Below the pieces are notes generated by a model. It searched no databases. It was given only the letters and a program-made list of their open reading frames with translations, and had not been told where the DNA came from. From the NCBI GenBank assembly GCA_003456035.1, contig DMPJ01000002.1, positions 1,028-6,682 of the forward strand: 5,655 bases of DNA, in the 5' to 3' direction. The DNA comes from Planktothrix sp. UBA8402 (GTDB lineage: Bacteria; Cyanobacteriota; Cyanobacteriia; Cyanobacteriales; Microcoleaceae). The position numbers were made by a program, and so were the translations under genes. The stretch's first letter is position 1, and each line of letters opens with the position of its first letter. Positions 1 to 5,655 of this stretch are shown here, piece after piece.

Positions 1-60
1 AGTAATCATAGCAGTTAATAATAACCAGTATAGGAAAATTAGACAGAAATAGATCAAATA

Positions 61-663
61 TTATATCTGATCTTTTAATATTTGTTCGGCTGTTAGTTCC
101 AGATTGGGAAAAGTTTTTGATTGAATTTGAGCACCTCCAGTAAACTCCAAGCTATCATACCATTCATCAACTAATGTCAGAATTGTGACTTTATTTTCCA
201 AAGGATCAACTATCCAATATTCAGAAATTTCTAAAACACTATATTCCGCTTTTTTAGCGCGGTAATCCGTTCGTTTAGTAGACTCACTCACCACTTCAAC
301 AATTAATAAAGGTACGGGTTGATTCAGTGTAATCACCGCTTCTTTATTTTGTAATTCTCGCCATTGTTCTAGTGGTAAAATCACAACATCAGGAATTCTA
401 ACTGTATCCCATCTTCCCCCACGGGGAGATTGAATACCCAGAACACTCTGAATAGCAGTCCAACTTAAACCCATACGCTCGATTTCTGCGTCAAAAGTGC
501 GCTCTAAAAATTTGATAATTGCACCGTGTTTTCCTGTTCCTAAACTCATGGGAATTAGTTCTCCGTTAACCAGTTCATAGCGGGTATCTGTACCATCGTT
601 GTAATTGAGATATTCAGCTAGGTTTAGGGGTTTTGTTGTTAATTCAGACTTTACAGTTACCAT
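61..663 (-). CDS. Uma2-family (DUF820) putative endonuclease, PD-(D/E)XK fold
   Basis: Complete 200-residue protein, the usual size for the Uma2/DUF820 family, which is highly expanded in cyanobacteria and has a restriction-endonuclease-like fold. The family hallmarks appear in order: RYELVNGELI at residues 28-37, PDVVI at 91-95 with Asp92 as the probable metal ligand, the core strand PLLIVEVVSEST at 118-129 with Glu123, then Asp133, Lys137 or Lys138, Tyr141 and the EYWIVDP block at 148-154. The Lys of a classical E-x-K motif is Val125 here. This is normal for the family, where the lysine is thought to come from the following helix, so the active site looks intact. There is no signal peptide or membrane segment, so a cytoplasmic protein is expected. 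The ATG at 663 is the only sensible start, although no clear Shine-Dalgarno precedes it. The biological role of the family is poorly established. The gene is divergent from the large operon to its right and may have no connection with it. Confidence 0.93.
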   Translation of the reverse strand: MVTVKSELTTKPLNLAEYLNYNDGTDTRYELVNGELIPMSLGTGKHGAIIKFLERTFDAEIERMGLSWTAIQSVLGIQSPRGGRWDTVRIPDVVILPLEQWRELQNKEAVITLNQPVPLLIVEVVSESTKRTDYRAKKAEYSVLEISEYWIVDPLENKVTILTLVDEWYDSLEFTGGAQIQSKTFPNLELTAEQILKDQI

Positions 664-669
664 AATAGA

Positions 670-696
670 TTGTAATATGGATATGACTCATACAAT
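670..696 (+). promoter_or_regulatory. Possible promoter of the large two-gene operon
   Basis: TTGTAA at 670-675 (four of six matches to TTGACA) and TACAAT at 691-696 (five of six to TATAAT) are 15 bases apart, which is slightly short. A start site near 703 would give a leader of only about 10 bases. This agrees with the absence of any Shine-Dalgarno before the first gene and would mean a nearly leaderless transcript. The evidence is pattern matching in an AT-rich gap and remains weak. Confidence 0.25.
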
Positions 697-714
697 TATG
701 ACATATTTTGACAA
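687..714 (-). promoter_or_regulatory. Possible promoter of the Uma2-family gene
   Basis: On the minus strand, TTGTCA (714-709) resembles a -35 box and TATGAG (692-687) a weak -10 box, 16 bases apart. They lie about 24 bases upstream of the ATG at 663. The region is AT-rich, so chance matches are likely, and the -35 overlaps the start codon of the divergent gene. If real, transcription would begin only about 15 bases before the start codon. Confidence 0.22.
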
Positions 715-3700
715 TGACTGATCAACATATTCTGCAAGAAACCTTCGATTCCCTGCCCAAATTAGATTATATTCCCTTATTAGATGCTATTCTAAAAGAA
801 CTTAAAGCAACAAATACCCCCATTTTTCAACTTTCTTCCGATCAAAATCGTCTCCTAATTCGTGCTTATGATTTTGCTGATAAAATAGCAACTGAAAATA
901 AAACTCTCAATCCCTTAACTCAAACCACCGGAATTCGCGCCGCCACCGTTAATTTTGAAGATGCGGCTAAATTCTGTGATAAAATTAGACAAATTCAAGA
1001 GTTATTAAAAGAAAAATTAAATCTTGCTTGTCAACCCGAATCTCCTGAAAATATCCTAGCTAATATTTGTAGTGATCTGGGAGAATTTAATCAGAAAAAA
1101 GAGGATCTTCCCTTTAACTATGATTTCAACAAACAATCCCCATTTACCTCCAAACGCTTAACCATTGAAAATAGTTTTACCCCCAATCGTAGCAATGGAA
1201 GTGATGCGATTATTAAAGCACATCATTTTAATATTCGGTTTACAGGATTAGCAGATTTTCAAGACAATTTATCCGAATATATTCGACATCATATTAACAC
1301 TATTACCGATGAAAATTCATCAGAAAGACAGGATCTCAATGGGTTATTCAATGAACTATTAACTCGACCAGACTCCAGTTTAAATAACCTCAGAAGCATT
1401 ATCGATCAAGAAGCGTTACCTCGTCTTTTACGCGATCTAAAAATCGACTATTTAGAGTATCTCAAAAAAGGATGGAAAAAAACTCATTCTAACGCAAATT
1501 CTCCCGATTTAACGCTATTACAGACCTTAATTAATCGCTTAAAAATAGTGATTGAATATGTCAATAATCCCAATTTAGATAACGCCCATTACGACATTAC
1601 TTATTTAGGAGAAACCGTTAACCTCAGAACCGTATTTTCTCAATCCGATGCGTTTGATAGTTTACCGATTATTCCTGATTATGAAGGAGTAATTGGTGAA
1701 AGTTATAACCGAAATAGTAATAATTTCAAAGAATTTAATTTAGGAATTCGTTTAAAGCTGAATGGTTCCGTTAGTGCTTATAATGAAAAATCTTCCTTAG
1801 ATTATCATATCGCAGAAATCGACCCCACCAGTCCCCGACATCGAGAATATTTGCAAAATTCCCACAAAGCAAAAAGTTTTAAAACTAGAGTTTTAAAAAA
1901 CGTTTGTTTATATTATTTAATTTTTGCGATTGATGAAACAGGAAACACACCCGACGAGGAATATAACCCCATTCTGCAATTTGAACAGGAAGTTTTAAGA
2001 GGTTTTCAGTCCCATCAAACCAACCCAGAAGCAATTACTCAACTCTTATTAACCATCAAAAATAAAATCGCTGATTCTGCTTGGGAAGTTAATCGCAAAG
2101 TCAATCGGTTAAATTCTTTTTTACAAGATTTCTTACTCCAAAAAACAGTTTTAAATTATGAACAAAAAATCGTTAAATTGCGTTTACATAAGGATATTCT
2201 TCACCAAAAACCGATGGATATTATTAATAGTCAAAACTTTTTTAAAATCAACCTAGATGATGATGATACCAGTCGTTCACGCTCATCGGCGAGAGAAGCA
2301 TTAGCGTATTTAAAAGTTGGAGAAAATCAACTAAGTCAAGACTCTTTAGCATCTTTAGAAGTAACTTTTACCTTTGATGATGTTCGTTATTTTACCGTAG
2401 AGGAAGAACAGAAATTTGCTCTCAGGTATAATATTGATGGGATTAAAGCACTACCTGTGGTGTTTTATCCGATCCGAAAATTAAATGCTGAAGACATAAA
2501 AAAAACAGGAAAAAAAATCAAAGCTCATCCTCTTTATGAGGAACATTTTCAACAGCAAAAGCTAATAGCAATTTATTATAATATTACCGACCTGAGAGCA
2601 ACTATATTTCAAGATAATCAATCTCCTGAAGCTAGAATTTATCGCCAAGTCTTTAGTTTATTAACCTATTTGTGTATTAGCGTTTGTCAAAATCTTCTCA
2701 AAGACCAAAATTTGTTTATTCCTATCTTCCGGTTTCATGTCCAAAGTACAGTTGATGATAGCGAAGATGAGAAATACTTAAAGACTTTAACTCGATCTTT
2801 AGCACATATTTTAAGACGAGATTGTTTAGCAAATGATCAAGGGTTAAATACTAGCGAGAAGAAAAATTTTAACTATCGAGTTAGAAATGCTTTATCTTCC
2901 CTCTATTCCCTGCTTCCCAAACGGTTTAAATTTAATAGTGATTTTAAACCGCAATTAGATAAATTAGCAATTATTGTTGTTTCCAGTTGGGTGAGTGATG
3001 CGGTTTGGAATGAACCGGATAAAAACCAACGGATTTCTAATATTTATGGTGAGATTGTTTTAATAGAAAGAGATCCCGATAAACCCGATGTCATTCAAAT
3101 CAATAACTTTAAAACCTTTTCTAGTAACGAAAAGCATGAACAACTGTATCAAAAACCAACGGTAATTCGAGATGAAATCACTAAATTATATGAAGAAAAA
3201 GGATATCGACACTTCTTATATGTTGCGAAAGCACCCTACAGTAGACGTTTAGGATTAATTCGCTCAGAATCTGACCCAGATTCCCTATTTTTTATGTCGG
3301 AAACGGTGATTAAATACCTCAAAGATGGAAAACCCGATCTCAAACTGTATCCGATTTTTATGGATACCTATCCTGCTTTGAATTTGAACACTAAAAATCA
3401 AGAATCTTTCTATATTCCCGATGTAGAAGAATTGAAAAAACTCTCTAATGATCCCAGTCAAAGGACTAAAGTATTTTTAAATTTGTTTACCGGAGTTACA
3501 GTTGATAAAAAGCGAACCATTTTTAATAGTGTAGTTTGCTATAGCACCCTATTAAATATCTATGATGATGACCATACAAAAGATGTGATTTCAGGATTGT
3601 TAGACGATTCTTCTCCTCTCCAAAAAACGATTTTAAACTATATTCTCTTGTTTCATTTTTCCCGCTATGAAAAAAGCTATAATGACAATACTAATATAGT

Positions 3701-3842
3701 CTTAAAGTTAAATCCTTATAGTAAACTGATCGGAGATGAAGGATTAGGAACACTTTCCAACTTTACTTACTCCCCCAAAAATATTAATTTTAATACTTTA
3801 GCATTTTTAACTATTGTTAGAAGTGCGATCTATGATTCATAA
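714..3842 (+). CDS. Large protein of unknown function, first gene of putative defence-like operon
   Basis: I do not recognise this protein of about 1042 residues. It has no signal peptide and no convincing membrane span. The most hydrophobic stretch, residues 646-662, contains Thr, Ser and Gln and reads as a buried helix. Residues 83-102 form a charged amphipathic helix. An acidic run, Asp515-518, is followed by a Ser/Arg-rich patch (519-527) and looks like a surface loop between domains. The C-terminal third (about 750-890) alternates strands and helices: a strand ending in Asp762 (AIIVVSSWVSD), then two strand-like segments, a helix (about 815-829), a strand at 833-838 and another at 878-884. 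This order loosely resembles an RNase H/PIWI-like fold, but I see no catalytic set of residues, so this is only a hypothesis. ATG 714 is preferred over the in-frame TTG at 708, which would add two residues; neither has a Shine-Dalgarno. The gene lies 25 bases upstream of, and probably co-transcribed with, the NTPase gene that follows. Reality of the gene is near certain; its function is unknown. Confidence 0.9.
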   Translation: MTDQHILQETFDSLPKLDYIPLLDAILKELKATNTPIFQLSSDQNRLLIRAYDFADKIATENKTLNPLTQTTGIRAATVNFEDAAKFCDKIRQIQELLKEKLNLACQPESPENILANICSDLGEFNQKKEDLPFNYDFNKQSPFTSKRLTIENSFTPNRSNGSDAIIKAHHFNIRFTGLADFQDNLSEYIRHHINTITDENSSERQDLNGLFNELLTRPDSSLNNLRSIIDQEALPRLLRDLKIDYLEYLKKGWKKTHSNANSPDLTLLQTLINRLKIVIEYVNNPNLDNAHYDITYLGETVNLRTVFSQSDAFDSLPIIPDYEGVIGESYNRNSNNFKEFNLGIRLKLNGSVSAYNEKSSLDYHIAEIDPTSPRHREYLQNSHKAKSFKTRVLKNVCLYYLIFAIDETGNTPDEEYNPILQFEQEVLRGFQSHQTNPEAITQLLLTIKNKIADSAWEVNRKVNRLNSFLQDFLLQKTVLNYEQKIVKLRLHKDILHQKPMDIINSQNFFKINLDDDDTSRSRSSAREALAYLKVGENQLSQDSLASLEVTFTFDDVRYFTVEEEQKFALRYNIDGIKALPVVFYPIRKLNAEDIKKTGKKIKAHPLYEEHFQQQKLIAIYYNITDLRATIFQDNQSPEARIYRQVFSLLTYLCISVCQNLLKDQNLFIPIFRFHVQSTVDDSEDEKYLKTLTRSLAHILRRDCLANDQGLNTSEKKNFNYRVRNALSSLYSLLPKRFKFNSDFKPQLDKLAIIVVSSWVSDAVWNEPDKNQRISNIYGEIVLIERDPDKPDVIQINNFKTFSSNEKHEQLYQKPTVIRDEITKLYEEKGYRHFLYVAKAPYSRRLGLIRSESDPDSLFFMSETVIKYLKDGKPDLKLYPIFMDTYPALNLNTKNQESFYIPDVEELKKLSNDPSQRTKVFLNLFTGVTVDKKRTIFNSVVCYSTLLNIYDDDHTKDVISGLLDDSSPLQKTILNYILLFHFSRYEKSYNDNTNIVLKLNPYSKLIGDEGLGTLSNFTYSPKNINFNTLAFLTIVRSAIYDS

Positions 3843-3855
3843 ACGACAAGAAATT

Positions 3856-3860
3856 GAGGA
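3856..3860 (+). promoter_or_regulatory. Shine-Dalgarno site of the NTPase gene
   Basis: GAGGA lies seven bases before the ATG at 3868, an ideal spacing, and fixes the start of the downstream gene. It sits in the 25-base gap after the preceding gene, which supports independent initiation on a shared mRNA. The first gene of the pair has no such site. Confidence 0.7.
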
Positions 3861-3867
3861 ATAATTA

Positions 3868-5655
3868 ATGATATCTCAACTCGGAATACAATTAGGTCGA
3901 ATCTTTGAAATTGGGTTTAATTTGGGAATTTTAACCTATTTTAAACAACAACAATTTAAACAATCCTATCAGGATATTTATGTCACTCCCCTAAGTCAGA
4001 TTTATCTCTATAAAATTAGTGAAAAACTAGCTAATGAAAGTCATCATTTTGACCCATCAGATCGCAAAACGATTTCGACTTGGGTGAAATTATTTTTACA
4101 AAAAGGTTGGACTTCCGGGGTGACTTTTATCCGAGAATATAGGGAAGCAACGGGATGGAAATATGATCTAGAAATTGAGATTGTCTATTTTCAATGCGAT
4201 TTTTATAATGATAACTGTCTTAATTTGATCGAAAAAAATGAAAATGATGCTTATCGAGAGATTTTAGAAACTCAAGGGTTTAATAATGTTGATATTATTC
4301 GCTATAAAGACACGGGAGAGTTTTTAAAAGCAGATACGTTGTTATTGATTCGCTATCGTGATCAATATCGGATTTTAGTGGTAGATTTATCGACTTTTAC
4401 TACTTCTGCGATCTATTCGATTCAGGATATTAAAAATATTGAGACTCTGAAAAATTTATTAAAACAAGAGTTAAATTATATTCGCTCAAAATCTCAATTT
4501 TGTGGGTTAGAAATTGATACGGGAGAAACGAATAACTATGAGGTTTTTTCTCAAAAATTAGAACGATATTTTTATGCTTTTTCGACCAAGGATAAAGAAG
4601 CGGTAAAAGTTATTCAATCTTGTAGTTATGCTTGGAGTTTTTATAATTTTTTGTTACAAAGTCGCCATTTAAAATCCAGTGATATCGTAAAATTTAACTG
4701 TTTTGGATATAGCGATCGCCTGATTAATGGAATTTCCCTGAATTCCGAATCATCATTAAAGATTTTAAAAACCTGTTATGATATCTACCGGGGTAAAGTC
4801 AAAGTCAATATTAAGGAAAACCGCGAGAAGGTTTTGAATGTGATCAAAAGTAATGCGTCAAAAAGTTTTAAAAATGCGGGTGATTTTGTTGGAAAAATTA
4901 TTGAAGCAAAACCGAATCAAATTACATCGATCACGCATCAAGAAGTCTTAAAGGTAAGGGAATCAGACTTTTTTAATACTGCGGATAATATTCCTGAAAC
5001 CTTACAGCGATCGCTTAATTTAACCCAACCTAACCTATCTCTAAGAGATGCTCATGCTGAGTTAATTCAGCGATCGCTCTGTGACCCAAAAATTCCCTAT
5101 TTATTCCTAACCGGAAACCCAGGAATTGGTAAAACCACAGCTATTGCTAACTATATTTTACACCATTTAGAAGTAGGAACACTATTATTTTATGTCAGTC
5201 CTCGAATTCAAGTCAATCGGGATATTATCGAAAAATTTCGCGATCCTGTTACCCAGCAATTAAACGATAATATTATTTGTTTAAATACCAATGCGATGAT
5301 TTTAAATGCTCAAAAAGGCGGTTGTGCGGTTGAATCTTATTATCATCGATTTTCCGAAGATGTAGAAATCGGAAAAGTTAAGTTTTTAAATCCTAGTTTA
5401 GAGCGAGATTATCAGTTAAAATCTTCTCAACGATTTTGGCGAAATTCCGAAGAAATTTTAGAAGTAAAACCGCGAAATCAAGCGGGAGTTTTAGCGAGTT
5501 TATCGGAAGCAATTCATACTTGTTTAATTCATCCTGATCAATTTCCGAATAATATTATTGCGACCGCATCAATTCAAGCGTTAAAAGAAACCCGGTCAGG
5601 AAATACCTTAAAACATTTAAAACGAATTTTTAGCAGTGTTTATAATTCTTCTACC
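3868..5655 (+). CDS. P-loop NTPase, probable helicase, with degenerate nuclease-like N-terminal domain (3' partial)
   Basis: The frame is open from ATG 3868 to the window edge, giving 596 residues without a stop; the C-terminal part is missing. Residues 416-423 (GNPGIGKT) are a textbook Walker A motif after a hydrophobic strand (YLFLT). About 20 residues later, LLFYVSPR (439-446) has the look of helicase motif Ia, and NNIIATASIQAL (561-572) resembles the strand and helix that precede Walker B in many SF1/SF2 helicases. Walker B itself is not seen and would lie beyond the window. The first 410 residues are unusual for a helicase. Within them, Asp156 on one strand and VVDLS (171-175) on the next, separated by a short turn, match the hairpin of a PD-(D/E)XK nuclease, but Ser175 occupies the usual Lys position, so the domain may be inactive or use another lysine. 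Expected role: ATP-driven remodelling of nucleic acid, in partnership with the large upstream protein. The NTPase call is firm; helicase is likely and the nuclease fold tentative. Confidence 0.85.
   Translation, partial: MISQLGIQLGRIFEIGFNLGILTYFKQQQFKQSYQDIYVTPLSQIYLYKISEKLANESHHFDPSDRKTISTWVKLFLQKGWTSGVTFIREYREATGWKYDLEIEIVYFQCDFYNDNCLNLIEKNENDAYREILETQGFNNVDIIRYKDTGEFLKADTLLLIRYRDQYRILVVDLSTFTTSAIYSIQDIKNIETLKNLLKQELNYIRSKSQFCGLEIDTGETNNYEVFSQKLERYFYAFSTKDKEAVKVIQSCSYAWSFYNFLLQSRHLKSSDIVKFNCFGYSDRLINGISLNSESSLKILKTCYDIYRGKVKVNIKENREKVLNVIKSNASKSFKNAGDFVGKIIEAKPNQITSITHQEVLKVRESDFFNTADNIPETLQRSLNLTQPNLSLRDAHAELIQRSLCDPKIPYLFLTGNPGIGKTTAIANYILHHLEVGTLLFYVSPRIQVNRDIIEKFRDPVTQQLNDNIICLNTNAMILNAQKGGCAVESYYHRFSEDVEIGKVKFLNPSLERDYQLKSSQRFWRNSEEILEVKPRNQAGVLASLSEAIHTCLIHPDQFPNNIIATASIQALKETRSGNTLKHLKRIFSSVYNSST
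4712..4719. repeat. HIP1 octamer GCGATCGC
   Basis: A perfect palindromic HIP1 element, the highly iterated octamer of cyanobacterial genomes, inside the NTPase gene (codons for Ser-Asp-Arg). It supports a cyanobacterial origin or long residence in a cyanobacterial host. Confidence 0.9.
5007..5014. repeat. HIP1 octamer GCGATCGC
   Basis: A second perfect HIP1 copy, in the linker just before the NTPase domain. It is read as part of Gln-Arg-Ser-Leu (residues 380-383). Confidence 0.9.
5070..5077. repeat. HIP1 octamer GCGATCGC
   Basis: A third perfect HIP1 copy, 63 bases after the second, in the same frame and again encoding Gln-Arg-Ser-Leu (residues 401-404), immediately upstream of the Walker A strand. 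Confidence 0.9.

Noticed and set aside
1..60. Possible terminator or 3' end of another gene to the left of the Uma2 gene.
   Set aside because: No stable inverted repeat with a T-run and no coding signal can be seen in 60 bases.
61..663. Uma2-family gene as a third component of the candidate system.
   Set aside because: The family is scattered in many copies across cyanobacterial genomes, and this copy is transcribed in the opposite direction. Adjacency alone is not enough.
683..721. A 12-codon frame starting at ATG 683 whose TGA overlaps the beginning of the large gene, a possible leader peptide coupled to it.
   Set aside because: It has no Shine-Dalgarno, a putative promoter would start downstream of its ATG, and a 12-codon frame is expected by chance.
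1875..1898. Perfect palindrome AGTTTTAAAACT at 1875-1886 and a second AGTTTTAAAA at 1889-1898, possible operator or terminator.
   Set aside because: It lies deep inside a coding region, has no GC stem, and similar AT-rich strings recur elsewhere (for example near 4860) as a result of Lys, Phe and Leu codons.
1..5655. CRISPR array, tRNA or rRNA gene, insertion sequence ends.
   Set aside because: No spaced direct repeats, no tRNA-like stretch and no transposase or terminal inverted repeats were found by reading the sequence.

Overview
The window looks like an AT-rich cyanobacterial chromosome or large plasmid. Two things point that way: three perfect HIP1 octamers (GCGATCGC), which are a hallmark of many cyanobacteria, and an Uma2-type (DUF820) nuclease-fold gene, a family greatly expanded in that phylum. 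The genus cannot be fixed from this sequence.

Layout. Bases 1-60 are non-coding, with no hairpin or other recognisable element. A complete Uma2-family gene lies on the minus strand at 61-663. A gap of only about 50 bases separates it from a divergently transcribed plus-strand pair. The first gene of the pair, 714-3842, encodes a protein of about 1042 residues (1044 if a TTG at 708 is used) that I cannot assign to a family. The second starts at 3868 behind a good Shine-Dalgarno sequence, 25 bases after the first gene stops. It stays open to the end of the window: 596 codons are visible and the 3' end is missing. It has a clear Walker A motif (residues 416-423), a helicase motif-Ia-like segment shortly after it, and in its N-terminal part a strand pair that resembles a PD-(D/E)XK nuclease core in which the usual lysine is a serine.

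How the genes may work together. The spacing, the shared strand and the lack of a visible terminator suggest that the two plus-strand genes form an operon. A very large orphan protein followed by a nuclease-like/NTPase (probably helicase-type) fusion is the kind of arrangement seen in prokaryotic defence and mobile-element conflict systems. I do not recognise it as any named system. A weak resemblance to the logic of pPIWI-RE loci (large protein plus REase-fold plus helicase) is recorded as a hypothesis only. The Uma2 gene is divergent and is probably an unrelated neighbour. The most interesting signal is the operon itself, which continues past the right edge of the window.
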